From contig BFEA01000212.1 of NCBI GenBank assembly GCA_003427395.1, positions 1,380,555-1,443,377 on the forward strand: a stretch of 62,823 bases of DNA, read 5' to 3'. Origin of the DNA: Chara braunii. Taxonomy: Eukaryota; Streptophyta; Charophyceae; Charales; Characeae. A program made the translations under genes and the position numbers. Positions 9,179 through 19,949 of this stretch are shown piece by piece. The notes below the pieces were generated by a model that saw nothing but the letters and a program-made list of their open reading frames with translations, was not told the origin of the DNA and did not search any database. How positions within the stretch are numbered: the stretch's first letter is position 1; each line of letters starts with the position of its first letter.

Positions 9179-10164
9179 ATGTTTGGTGTGTGGAAATTAC
9201 TCTTGTTTCTTTTTCTGATAACATTCTTAGCGGGTGAAGGATCTTCCGAACCCAAGACTAGGAGACAGGCAGAAACAAAGAAACAAAAGTTACTTGCTCT
9301 ATGGGACCAGCTAATGAATGATTTGAGTTTGTCCGGACCGGAATCTGAACGACAGGTTCGTAATCTGTTTGATTTGAAGACGGTAGAGAACCGTCTAAAG
9401 CAAGCATTATGGCCGCGGAAGTTGTGGCTGCCGGGACCGAAGTGTCTAAAATGATGGCCCTGTGTCGGAAGGCGCTGGACCAGTTTGCTATCAAGCAGCT
9501 GGAAGACGTCATGGAGTTGTCTAGAAAAGGGGAAATCAGACCAGAAGTGACCGAGTGTACGATTGACGTGAACATCCAGCAATTAAGAGAGGCACTGGCT
9601 GCAGAAGAGAGGAAAAAAGAAGAACTAGCCCGGAAACATGAACAGAAATTGAGGCGGGAACATAAAGTAAAAGAAATCGGACAAGTAATAGGAACAGAAG
9701 GAAAGGAACAGATTGACATGACACAGACGTTGTATCACATCATGACTTACCTTACCTTCTTGGAAGAAAAGATAGACGAACAACAAAATCAGTTAGATGA
9801 GATTGTTGTAGGATTGCGAACCATCACAAATATTGTGAAAGGAAAGCATCCAGTAGAAGGAGAAGAAGAAGTTAAAGAAGAGAAGAAAGAAGTCAAGAAG
9901 TTAATGAGTGATGCAATGAAGTCTGCTGATCCTCATGATCAGAAATTGTCTACTGGAGGGGGGAAGTCGTCTAATGGAGGGGGATCAAGTCCGCCGTCTT
10001 CTCCACCAAACACTCCTCCTGCCACACCTCCTTCCTCTCCACCTCCAAAGTCTCTGCAAGGTAAGATAAGTACGGAACCGGAGAAGCCGAAAAGAAAAGA
10101 AAAAGTGAAGATGAAATTGCCTTTTACGTTTTGTAACAAAAAAAATGAGAATTTGTTGCTCTAG
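9179..10164 (+). pseudogene. Element A gag, N-terminal coiled-coil part (frameshifted)
   Basis: Two overlapping frames. 9179-9454 begins with a strongly hydrophobic stretch (residues 4-18, KLLLFLFLITFLAGE) followed by charged helix. The second frame, from about 9409, continues the helix with many Glu/Lys heptad-like residues, then a Ser/Gly/Pro-rich linker and a basic tail ending KEKVKMKLP. The switch near 9409-9450 reads as a frameshift joining one original protein. The same KxKLKLP tail ends the corresponding domain in element B, which supports this assignment. The hydrophobic start looks like a signal or membrane segment, unusual for gag. Confidence 0.6.
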
Positions 10165-11046
10165 ATAGCCGAAATTCAGACGTAGTGTATTACGACCCCT
10201 GTTGAACCCGAGTCCCAAGTTGCTTTCTCTACCTGTTGTCTCGAGGGGTAAGCAAAGGAATGGGTTTTGGTCGAGGCTAACACAGCGGGGTTCGATGATA
10301 TCGGGGAGTGGGTTGGGACATTGACTCTGAAGCAGTTCCTTGGCAAGATCAAGGAACGCTTCCTGGATAAGACAACGACCGACAAGACCTTCGACCAGCT
10401 AACTGTCGTTGGTCAAAAGCATTGGACCTCGGTAGAAGCTTTGTCTCGGGAAGTCGACCGGTTGCTGCAGGTTCCTGGATTGAACCTGCAAGACAACCAA
10501 GTTTTGTATATCTATTCCCGCGCTTTGCCTGAGCCCATTCATGGACAACTCGTGGCAGAATCGAAATCTGGTAAGTATAATTATAGGTAATTTCGTGATC
10601 TTGCTCTCCAGCGAGAGCAAATGGCTTCACAGGTTAAGAACTCGTATGCATCTGTTGTCAAGTTTGATGGTGGTGCAGGTGCAGAAAAGCAGATACTTTG
10701 GCGCCAAAAGCGCCAGGACCACAACCTCGTCGTCTTTGACGACGATACTGTGGAGAAGTGGCCCTTAGAGGTCGAGGGTGTAGCGAGCAGCAGTGATTCC
10801 GGGAAGGGGGAAGTCATTGCTGCCGTGGTCAACAAGGGAGGACCACGACCGCCAGTTAAGAAGAAGAAACCATGCTCGTTCCCAGAGCATCTCGGGATTG
10901 CAGTCGGGAAGCCATGGGAAAAGATGGGCCTGTCACATGAAACATGGCAGGAAAGAATGGATAATGCACAATGTTTGTGTGGTACCCCAGGGCATGTGAT
11001 TGCATGGTGCCCACTTATCCGAAACCCAAAAGCGAGTCGCCAGTAG
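10165..11046 (+). pseudogene. Element A gag capsid and zinc-knuckle region (broken)
   Basis: 10267-10590 encodes a retrotransposon-gag-type helical domain (RLLQVPGLNLQDNQVLYIYS, then RALPEPIHGQL). After a stop, 10621-11046 continues with a basic linker and a knuckle QCLCGTPGHVIAWC. The spacing C-x4-H-x4-C is kept, but the first Cys pair is CxC instead of Cx2C, as if one residue was lost. Capsid assembly and RNA packaging are the family roles. The frame breaks make it non-functional as one protein. Confidence 0.75.
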
Positions 11047-11624
11047 GAGTAGCATCTGCTCCTACTGAGTCTAAGGGTTTGGATCAAGAAGAAGGTAAGG
11101 CGCCTACTAACCCTTCCAACCCTTCGACTCACATGGCAGAGGATGGTTCTTCTTCGGCCCATCGTCCGGAACACCCTGAACCTGTCTTATATATTGTCCC
11201 TCTGGACGACTCTCTTGACGAGCTTGGTAACGAGTTGTTAGCATTACGAAGATCGTGGGCTAAGAAATCTAAGTCTAAGGGTGACCTACTACTTGCGGAC
11301 GTAGAGATTGCACTCACACGAGTAGGTGCACTGTTGGACTCAGGATCAACGCGATCCTACATATCCGATAAAGCAATCCGCAAGTTGCATCTCGGACTAA
11401 AGGTAAAGAATTTGTCTCGCCCAATCACGTCTATCCTTGCTGACAAAAACACGATCACTGTCTCACAATATGTTGATCGTGTGAAGTGTCGATTCCGTAC
11501 CAAGGAAAGAAATAAGATTGTTCACGAGGTTCTTTTTCTTTTGGAGAAGAAGTTACTTTTTGACTTGATTCTGGAATGGACTGGCACGAGGAAGCCAACC
11601 CAGATATCAAGTTCAAAGAAATAA
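11047..11624 (+). pseudogene. Element A aspartic protease
   Basis: The frame holds ALLDSGSTRSYIS, the D-S-G active site of retrotransposon pepsin-like proteases, in a domain of about 110 residues. It runs to LLFDLILEW, where a single-base frameshift (near 11575) breaks the expected DxLLGMDW motif. The RT frame resumes at once in the next frame (MDWHEEANPD). In the intact parent, protease and RT would be one Pol polyprotein. Confidence 0.82.
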
Positions 11625-13381
11625 TCCAACTACGAGATGCACACTTTGAATTGAAACCTATCAAACTGTACCATAAGTCTGGCTCAGACTCTAGTTTGTC
11701 TTTCTCTTGTATGAGTTATCCAACATTCCGATCGATGGTTTCAAAGAAAAGGTTGGAACATGAAGTAATTATGGTTTTAGTAAAAAGAGCAGGTGAGTCT
11801 TCTACTTCCTATCCTCCTTCGACCGAAAAACTCCTAAGTGAGTATAAATATTTATTCACTGAACCAACAGGAATAACTGAACGTGCTATTAAGCACACAA
11901 TTGAATTTTTTTCTGCCAGTAAGATTCCCAATGGCCCTATATATCGAATGTCTCCTAGGGAACTTGAGGAATTGCGAAAACAACTGCAAGACTTAACAGA
12001 AAAAGGATGGATTCGCACGAGCTCCTCTCCTTATGGTTCCCCTGTCTTGTTTGTGTCCAAAAAGGAAGGTGAGTTACGTCTCTTTATTGACTACAAAGGG
12101 TTGAATGTTGTCACTGCTAAGAATGTTGAACCTCTACCTCAAATTGACGACTTGTTAGACCAGTTGCATGGTTTTAAGTATTTTAGTAAGATTGATCTGA
12201 AGTCTGGATACGATCCGATCGAGGTGGAACCCACGGATCAACATAAGACCACATTCCGAACAAGGTATGGCCATTACGAGTTTGTGGTAATGCCCTTCAT
12301 ACTGACTAATGCCCCAACGACCTTCCAAAGGTCTATGAATGAACTTCTTCGTCAATGGTTAGACAAGTTCGCAATTGTCTATCTCGATGATATTCTAGTG
12401 TACAGTAAGACACTAGAAGATCATGAGAAGTACCTTCGTGTGGTGCTAGAGAAGTTGTGAGAGGGCAACTTCAAGATCAATTCCAAGAAGTCAGAGTTTG
12501 CTAAGTCCGAAATGTTATACTTAGGACACATAGTGAGCGAAGAAGGTCTAAGGCCGAAAAACAAAAAGATTTCAGCAATTAGAGATTGGCCACAACCTAA
12601 GTCTATAACTGAATTGCGATCTTTCCTTGGTTTAGCCAGTTACTACAGGAAGTTTGTCAGAAACTTCTCCTTGATTGTTGCACCAATGCGAAGATTGTTA
12701 AAAACAGGAACTATTTGGTTGTGGGATAAGGACTGTGAGTCTTCCTTTCGGAAATTGAAGTATGTACTAACTCACTACCCTGTCCTTAAGATTGTTGACC
12801 CATCCTTGCCTTTCATTGTTACCACTGACGCAAGTCAGTATGGGATTGGCGTTGTTCTCCAACAGGATGATGGCAAGGGCTATAGGCCCATAGGGTTTAT
12901 GTATAAACGATTGTCGTCAGAGAAGGTCGCCAACTCCACCTATGAACGAGAACTTTATGCCTTAGTCTGTGTGTTGGATACATGGCGACACTACCTACTA
13001 GGGAGACACTTTACTTTGTATTCAGACCACTCGACACTACAGTGGATAAAGACACAGTCTAGACTCTCGGACAAGTTGGTAAGATGGTCTGTCTTCATTG
13101 ACACCTTTGACTTTGAGCTCAAAACTATCAAAGGTAAGTCTAATGTGGTTGCAGATGCTTTATCACGACGCAGCGACTTCTTTGCTACAATTGTCTCATA
13201 CTTGGATATTGGGAATGACTTAAAAAACCAGATTCGTCAAGGATACGCTAATGATCCAATTTGGAAGCCAATTATGGATGTCCTTGCACGAGATCCTTCC
13301 CAATTACCCAACTATAGAATAGCCGATGGTTTGTTTTTCTTGATAGACCAAACAAAACAAAGATTGTGTACTCCTCACTAA
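11576..13381 (+). pseudogene. Element A reverse transcriptase and RNase H (one in-frame stop)
   Basis: Continuous frame apart from a TGA at 12458-12460. RT motifs visible in order: IYRMSPRELEELRKQL, FSKIDLKSGYDPIEV, VMPFILTNAPTTFQ and the catalytic YLDD in IVYLDDILVYS. The RNase H part has TTDASQYGIGVVLQQ, TYERELYAL and YSDHSTL, matching the conserved acidic residues, and ends near ADALSRRSDFF. H in the usual GYHQI is Asp here (GYDPI). The TGA lies where an Arg or Glu is expected. A TAA at 13379-13381 separates it from integrase in the same frame. Confidence 0.92.
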
Positions 13382-14622
13382 AAAAGAATCAAGAGTCTAC
13401 TGATTGGGGAATGTCACGACTTTGAAGGACACTTTGGATTCAAGAAAACTTACGCAGAGGTTAGAGAACGCTTCGAATGGAAGAGATTAAAAGAAGACGT
13501 ACTAACTTATGTACGTACCTGGCTGGTGTGTTAGAGAAACAAGCCAACGCATGAGAATCCTTTTGGACTTCTCAGGCCATTACCTATACCAAGCGAAACA
13601 GGTGAGTCCATCTCAATTGACTTTATGAGTCTGGTTAAAAGTCGCAACGGTAATAGTCAAGTGATGGTGATTGTGGACCGTTTCTCTAAATATGCTATGG
13701 TTATTCCCTTACCTCCTGAAGCAAGGACTAACTTGTGATCCAAAAAATTCAGATGAAATGGGTAACTGAGTATGGTTTTCCTTTATCCATTGTATCTGAT
13801 CGAGATACCAAGTTCACAAGTATGCCATGACAAAAGTTGATGAAGGCATACGGCACACGTTTGACCATGTCGTCAAGACGACACCTTGAAAGGAATGGGC
13901 AAAGTGAACAAATGAACCGATTGTGGCGCATGTTTATAAGACTTGATCAAATTGATTGGGATGAGAACTTACCCAAGATAGCCAGTGCATATAATAGCAG
14001 TGTCCACACCACTACATGACGAACTCCTGATGCACTGCACAAGGGATGGAAACCTAGGCGTTTTATTGATGCATTAACACGGGACCAATTCCTTAGGCTA
14101 CCTCCAGGGACACGAGAATATGCAATTTTATTTCAAGAAGACATAAAGAAAGTAAAAGAAAACTCAAGACCAAATGATTGAACAAGCTAATAAGCATAGA
14201 CGACCATCCACATTCAAAGAAGGTGATCTGTATCTCAAAAACTGCTGCCTGTCTATTTTGGACTCTGGGAAGTTCTCAAAGTAATAGGAGATGCAGAGGA
14301 ACAGTCTTATCGGATTGATATTCCCCATCATCTCAAAACATACCTTGTCTTTCACGCATCCAAGTTATTACCGTATGTGGAAGGAAATGAGTTTCCACAT
14401 AGACCTTCTATGATTCCACCAGACATGGATGGCGGATATGAGGTAGACCGAATCATAGAGCATGGTTACTTCTCTACGGGAGGACGTGGATGACCTCAGA
14501 AGCAGTTCAAGGTACGTTTTAAGTCTCACGCACCATCTGAGGACAGATGGTTCAGTAAACGAGAACTAATTGAAACTGCTCCTGATATTGTCGCTGCTTA
14601 TGAACGAGGGTTAAAGTCTTAA
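13382..14622 (+). pseudogene. Element A integrase and chromodomain-like C-terminus (several stops)
   Basis: The frame continues with GECHDFEGHFGFKKTY, the His pair of the integrase zinc domain, then the catalytic core: SISIDFMSLVKS (first Asp), IVSDRDTKFTS (second Asp) and HLERNGQSEQMN (Glu; the usual HPE is HLE). At least five stops or frameshifts interrupt it (13532, 13736, about 13828, 14018, 14178). The end has the chromovirus pattern YEVDRIIEH ... FKVRFKSHAPSEDRWFSKREL. It is non-functional as it stands. Confidence 0.85.
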
Positions 14623-14661
14623 ATATTTCTGCGGTTGAACTCGAAAATGGGCAGGCAGGAA

Positions 14662-15783
14662 TGCAGTAACCCTGTTCAGAAGTAGCCTGGGGTCCAGAAC
14701 TCAGCCCCAGGCAACGCAGACCTGAGTTAGTCTGCGCTGGGCTGTGTGACCAAGACACTCCCAGGCCTGAGTCTGTCCCGTTGGTTGTNNNNNNNNNNNN
14801 NNNNNNNNNNNNNNNNNNNNNNNNNNNNNNNNNNNNNNNNNNNNNNNNNNNNNNNNNNNNNNNNNNNNNNNNNNNNNNNNNNNNNNNNNNNNNNNNNNNN
14901 NNNNNNNNNNNNNNNNNNNNNNNNNNNNNNNNNNNNNNNNNNNNNNNNNNNNNNNNNNNNNNNNNNNNNNNNNNNNNNNNNNNNNNNNNNNNNNNNNNNN
15001 NNNNNNNNNNNNNNNNNNNNNNNNNNNNNNNNNNNNNNNNNNNNNNNNNNNNNNNNNNNNNNNNNNNNNNNNNNNNNNNNNNNNNNNNNNNNNNNNNNNN
15101 NNNNNNNNNNNNNNNNNNNNNNNNNNNNNNNNNNNNNNNNNNNNNNNNNNNNNNNNNNNNNNNNNNNNNNNNNNNNNNNNNNNNNNNNNNNNNNNNNNNN
15201 NNNNNNNNNNNNNNNNNNNNNNNNNNNNNNNNNNNNNNNNNNNNNNNNNNNNNNNNNNNNNNNNNNNNNNNNNNNNNNNNNNNNNNNNNNNNNNNNNNNN
15301 NNNNNNNNNNNNNNNNNNNNNNNNNNNNNNNNNNNNNNNNNNNNNNNNNNNNNNNNNNNNNNNNNNNNNNNNNNNNNNNNNNNNNNNNNNNNNNNNNNNN
15401 NNNNNNNNNNNNNNNNNNNNNNNNNNNNNNNNNNNNNNNNNNNNNNNNNNNNNNNNNNNNNNNNNNNNNNNNNNNNNNNNNNNNNNNNNNNNNNNNNNNN
15501 NNNCTGATTAGACGTGCCACGTGGCACATTGAGGTTACTTCAGATACTCGTTCAGACTATTGATTATAGATGTGGTGATTGAGGAGGAGCCCGAAGCAAG
15601 AGTGGGCCTTGTATTTTTTCCCTCTCCTTTGTCTAATCTCCCTCCTCTCTCCTTCGTCTGTGTGAGATTATCTCATCTCATTCTGTCTGGACACGATTTT
15701 GACTAATGGTAATTATCAGCTGGTTGACATTCTTCTAGACTTGCATTGTTGACGACTGTCTTCACGATCTGGGTTTCATTGCA
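14662..15783 (+). repeat. Element A 3' LTR, mostly assembly gap
   Basis: Starts TGCAGTAACC after a purine-rich stretch (14645-14661) and ends TTCATTGCA. 14789-15503 is N. The 14-bp palindrome GTGCCACGTGGCAC recurs at 15514-15527. The downstream duplicate CGCC lies at 15784-15787. Confidence 0.9.
14789..15503. other. Assembly gap (715 N)
   Basis: A run of N inside the element A 3' LTR. The 5' LTR copy predicts about 630 bases here, so the stated gap size is only approximate. Confidence 0.99.
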
Positions 15784-15787
15784 CGCC

Positions 15788-16326
15788 TGGGAACATTTTG
15801 CAGGACTTTGGACCCCATTTCCAACACCTGCTTTTTTTTTTTTGTAGTCGAAGCTGGGTGATGGGCCTAGTAAGTTCCAACCGACTAGAATTGTAACCGA
15901 CTAGGAATTGGAATGCCCGGTCAGAGTACATATGATTCGGGGAGAAAAATAACTGCTTGGGTCTAGACGAGAGAATTGAGATTCGTGGTTCACTTCTTGA
16001 TTTTATCCTGGCACTCACTCTGCTCACCAGAGCAGATGCTTTGCGTTTGCTCTATCGCCAGAGTCGCCTGGTTTGGGGCGCCGCAGCAACTCACCTGACT
16101 CCCGTTTGTAACTTACAAACAAGTGTGGTATTGTCAGGTCCAGGCGACTGGCTGGTTGACCATATATAGCATAATGTAAGCCCGAGTTCAACCTCCTCCA
16201 TTTGCATAATTCTCATTTGAAGTCAATGTTGACATCTCTTCCTTCCATTTATGTAAATTCCCATTACTGGTCAACGTTGACTTTCCCCCCCCTTCTATTT
16301 ATGCAAATTCCCATTGCAAGTCAATG
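15788..16326. other. Host-level sequence between elements A and C
   Basis: No gene. It holds a T-run near 15831-15843, a compact foldback at 16062-16149, and three degenerate units of about 50 bp at 16198-16326 built on TTTATGCAAATTCCCATT and AAGTCAATGTTGAC. Element C is inserted in the third unit: removing C and one AATG joins GTCAATG to TTGACTG at 52411 and restores the unit. Confidence 0.6.
16062..16149. repeat. Nested foldback structure
   Basis: Outer stem AGTCGCCTGG (16062-16071) pairs with CCAGGCGACT (16140-16149). Directly inside, ACCTGAC (16093-16099) pairs with GTCAGGT (16133-16139). The centre is TTTGTAACTTACAAA (16105-16119), a 7-bp palindrome around one base. A further AGAGCA/TGCTCT pair lies just upstream. 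It does not match a tRNA cloverleaf that I recognise. Confidence 0.5.
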
Positions 16327-16922
16327 TGCAAGGAAAATGAGCAATAGCGAACTCCAGAAATCAAACAGCATCACACACATGTGACTAGATAGTCGTGACC
16401 TCGAACCAATAGCAGAATTGCATCACGAGTTTCACCAAATAAGAGCACAACAAAAGCTCATAATTGATAATGCTGGAATACTCTCATCATCATCAACGAA
16501 GAACCAATGTCGATATCCTATCTGATCTAGCCTATCTACAATGCCGTTGATGACGTCAACAGCTCCCCGAAGTACGAGCAGATCTCTGCCAATGCTGTAC
16601 GCTTCAAGCACCAGGTTTGTCTCTCGTATCACTCACAACCTCGTTCCCCAACTCACAGATGCCACATGCACCCAAAGACCACCATGCGCCCCATCCAGCA
16701 TATAGCAGCGCAGCTCGGCTATGGCTGCCTGCTCCTTCCAGCTCGCCCTTGAGCGCGTGAGCGCTGGCCAGCGTTAGCGCAGCAGCGCTTGCGCAGCATG
16801 CAGCCAGTGCCCGAATCCGAATGCGTGGGGAGGCACTTTCCTAAATGGAAGTGGCCTGTGTGCTTGTGTGCAGCTTGGTTGTGCTGGGCCCCTGCCCAGA
16901 AGCTTCCGGTAGGCCCAGAGAG
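16327..16922 (-). repeat. Element C 3' LTR, distal part
   Basis: Matches 51471-52099 of the intact 5' LTR, which carries about 40 extra bases near 51667. It stops abruptly after CCCAGAGAG at 16922, where the intact copy continues GCTGAGCCCC. The missing remainder is at 29431-29734 in opposite orientation. Confidence 0.9.
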
Positions 16923-17593
16923 TGTGCTGCAGTCAACAGATGCTCAATAATAATAATAAAACAACATTCATGCACTTTCTGTGCAACTTCACTGTCTGTA
17001 GGAGGCAGTAACGATTTTTTTTTTTTTTTTTTTTTTTTTTAACTTGCCGTCAACCTCCTTCGTGCAGACCTTTGCTGCCTGGTTTCTACTGGATCAGAAT
17101 CTCGTTAGCTGCTCTTCACTTAGGATTACTTCCTAATTCCCTTTGCATGTCTTTACTAACGTTGGATGTCTGTCTGGATGCAGGTCTGGAGCTGAAGTAC
17201 TTGGATGTCGAATGCAGATATCATAAATCATTAATTAGGCAATAATCAATCAAACTTTCTTTCTTTCTTCTTTAATTAGTTCTTATCGTTGCTACTCAGC
17301 ATAGCTGCTTTGCCCTGCATTTGCAATCTGACGTGGCATATGGCCACTACGAATACCAATTTCCCAACCTCCAGTAACCCTGCGCAATCCTACTCATTAG
17401 GAGGGATAGAAGAGACAGTTCGTACACCTATCACATCACCCTGACTACACTGACCAGACTCTGACGATGCACTCTGACGAAGCCAGACTCTGACGAGACT
17501 CCCCTGGACCACTCAGACTCTGCCGTCCAGACTCTGACTCTACTTCAGTGGTCCAGATCCAGGTTCGACTTCTGACCAGCAGTAGCAGTCACC

Positions 17594-17657
<64 letters not shown>

Positions 17658-17902
17658 TATGGGACACACGCATGCATGCAGGTCGAGGGGTCAGAGGTGC
17701 TTCTCTCTTCTTGAAGACCTTCGATGTAGCTCCTCGTCGCGCAGCTCCAGGTAAGTATCTTCTACCCCTTCTTCGGCCTGCTCCCACTACTAACTCCCTC
17801 ACTCCTCTCCTCCTCACCTCCCCCACTCATCCTCCATCACCATATCCTTTACACTCCTCGCCGGCCTTGATGATGCCAGCGCTATGAGTGCAACGAGCAT
17901 CA
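16923..17902 (-). other. Element B 5' leader, inverted
   Basis: Follows the B primer site on the minus strand. It contains a GA/CT microsatellite (17597-17653) and a 26-base T run (17015-17040; A on the sense strand). It has no coding frame of note. It ends at the inversion breakpoint; its continuation is at 29735. Confidence 0.75.
17597..17653. repeat. (GA)n microsatellite
   Basis: Uninterrupted AG dinucleotides of about 57 bases inside the B leader. Confidence 0.97.
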
Positions 17903-17914
17903 GCTCCGATACCA
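17903..17914 (-). other. Element B primer-binding site
   Basis: On the minus strand TGGTATCGGAGC follows the LTR end CCCATGCA after four bases. It is identical to the element A site. Confidence 0.85.
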
Positions 17915-17918
17915 AATT

Positions 17919-19041
17919 TGCATGGGTCCTGGGGACCATCTTACACAAGAGTGCACTCAACATGCATCATCATCATTCGCAATGAACTGGAGTCTTCACA
18001 CACGAGACAAAGGTAAGGAAAGAAGAGAACTGAGTGGCACAACTTATATTATCAATAACATGGTTACAAAGAGTGTNAAAGTCTCCTGAGTTCAAGCGCT
18101 CAACCAGCGNTGTACAAATCTCTCATCCAGAACATCAATGTGGCTTCCATTCATCAGCGCCACCTCTGAAGATGACTTCTGACTCAGGTAAGTGTCCCCC
18201 ATAACCACGACCTCCTTGCACACGCTCTGTCTCAGTTCCTTCTCCCTACCACGCATGTACACTCTCGTCTCTCACAAGGATCTGCTCTGAATGCTACTCA
18301 TAGAAGTACTACTAACTAACCCTATAGTCTACTACTAACACAGGCTAGCTGGGCAGCTATGGCTGCTCCTCATCCCAGCGCCCAGCCGTCTTCCTTCACC
18401 TAGCGCATCTTCTCCTCCAGCGTTGCTCCTCCTGGCTGGTGCACAAGCACAACAACACTTCCACGCATTGAAGCCAGTAGAGATTTGGCGTGAAATGAGG
18501 CTGGCTGCTTGTTTTATAGTGCTGGCCTCCTCACGCTGGGTCTGCATTGGCTCATTCAGGCCCCCTTCTGTCCCAGACCCTGCATTGCATGTGTCCCAGT
18601 ACAGTCCCAATGAGGTTTACTACTGCTGAGGCCCTTCGGCCTGGATTTTGGACTTGGATATCTGAATCTGGACTGTCCCTCCGACTTAGACCAGAACTGG
18701 GACTCTGTCTATTGACTTACTTTTGAACAGACACAACTTTGGACGAACAGACACACTTACTGCCTAAACAGACACTCACACTGTGGGAATAGACACTCTC
18801 TTTTGCACGAACAGACATACTGATTGCACGTACAGACACACCCTCTTCTGAACAGACATAAAACTTGCATCTCTTGGCGAACATGTATATCCTTCTGCAA
18901 TGCCCTTTGCTTTAGTTTAGGATGTGCCCTTTGATAGAGAACTTGACTTTTGACCTGCTTTCACGTTTCTGGGTCCTGGCGAGATACCCCTTCACGGTAC
19001 TTTACTTTTACAAGGCCTGTATCGGGTAAAGGCCCTTTTTA
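17919..19041 (-). repeat. Element B 5' LTR (inverted)
   Basis: 1123 bp, nearly identical in reverse complement to 35682-36791. Sense start is TAAAAAGG and the end is CCCATGCA. It is flanked on the outer side by X' sequence (GTTT, the reverse complement of 19042-19045). N bases at 18077 and 18110 fall at the same relative places as N bases in the other LTR. Confidence 0.92.
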
Positions 19042-19079
19042 AAACAAGAATAATCTCTAACTCTGGAAAGTCAAAATTT

Positions 19080-19560
19080 GTTTAACTCCCTGATTAGTAA
19101 AAATTTAGGCAGCATTTCCTTTAGAAAGGTAGACTTCCCAGATTTATACTAAGTCAGATATGAACTCAGAAACAAGACATGAGTTCTAAGACAAAATTTA
19201 ACTAACTCCTTAGATTTGTAGAAATTTCGGCAGCGCTTCCCGTAGAGAAAGTGTTTTTCCAAGATTTATTCAAAGCTAAGTTCAGAATAAAAAAAATGAT
19301 TTTGACTTCTCAAGGTCCAATTTTGTCTAACTCCCTGAATTAGCAAAAAATTGGGCAGCACTCCCCTTTAGAAAAGGAGGTGTTCCAGATTCTTACTAAG
19401 CCAAAAAGTCAGAAAAGTTGAACCCTGAAAAAGACAAAATTTGACTAACTCCTTGGTTTTGTAGAAATTTCGGCAGCGCTTCCCGTAGAGAAAGTGGCAT
19501 ACCAAGATTTATACAAGCCCAAGTATAATAAAAGATCTCAGAAATGCAGAAATTGACCTA
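19080..19560 (-). repeat. Second hairpin-like repeat family in X'
   Basis: Four units about 120 bp apart share a core GGCAGCGCTTCCCGTAGAGA or a close variant. Segments on either side of the core are partly complementary and differ between units, for example TTAGTA with TACTAA, CTTAG with CTAAG, and TTGT with ACAA. X has related units at 45040-45330. Confidence 0.65.
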
Positions 19561-19679
19561 AGCAAAAAAAACTTAGCTAAAAAAATGCAGGAAATGAAAC
19601 TGACTCCTATGGCTCTAGCACGTGGCGAGCAACTAAAGCAACTACCTATCTAACTGAAACTCAGACTAAGTAGTAGCCA

Positions 19680-19777
19680 CCAGTTGGTGCCAAATTGTGA
19701 GGATATGGTTGTATCCATGGAACGCTGGACCCGGTTTCCAGCAGGTGTTGCTCCCCACCAATAGATAGAGCTTGTGT

Positions 19778-19818
<41 letters not shown>

Positions 19819-19822
19819 GCCA
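19680..19822 (+). mobile_element. Short poly-A retroposon (SINE-like) inside X'
   Basis: A body of about 100 bp ends in 33 A (19783-19815). AGTAGCCA occurs before it (19672-19679) and after it (19815-19822). The matching site in X (around 44871-44897) lacks the whole block, so this is an insertion after the two copies diverged. A poly-A tail plus 8-bp duplication suggests LINE-type retroposition. I see no convincing A or B box, so tRNA origin is unproven. Confidence 0.65.
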
Positions 19823-19949
19823 ATCTCAGTCACATGCAGACCAGACCACAAAGGTAAGTACTCTCACCATCCCAAAGTCAATTTATCAAACAATAGCTCA
19901 TAGTTTCTCAATGATTTATCCCTTTATACCCAGCTTACATAGGGCATAA

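Larger units (their letters stand above)
7117..15783 (+). mobile_element. Element A: Ty3/gypsy LTR retrotransposon, decayed
   Basis: Two LTRs (7117-8152 and 14662-15783) begin TGCAGTAACC and end TTCATTGCA. They flank a primer site, gag, protease, RT, RNase H, integrase and a chromodomain-like end, in the Ty3/gypsy order. The flanks show the 4-bp duplication CGCC (7113-7116 and 15784-15787). Gag and pol contain several frameshifts and stops, so the copy is not autonomous. Most of the 3' LTR is an assembly gap. Confidence 0.93.

Noticed and set aside
14552-15529. Long frames spanning the N gap
   Set aside because: They consist almost only of unknown residues.
17545-17826. Open frame across the GA microsatellite
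   Set aside because: Low-complexity translation inside the B leader.
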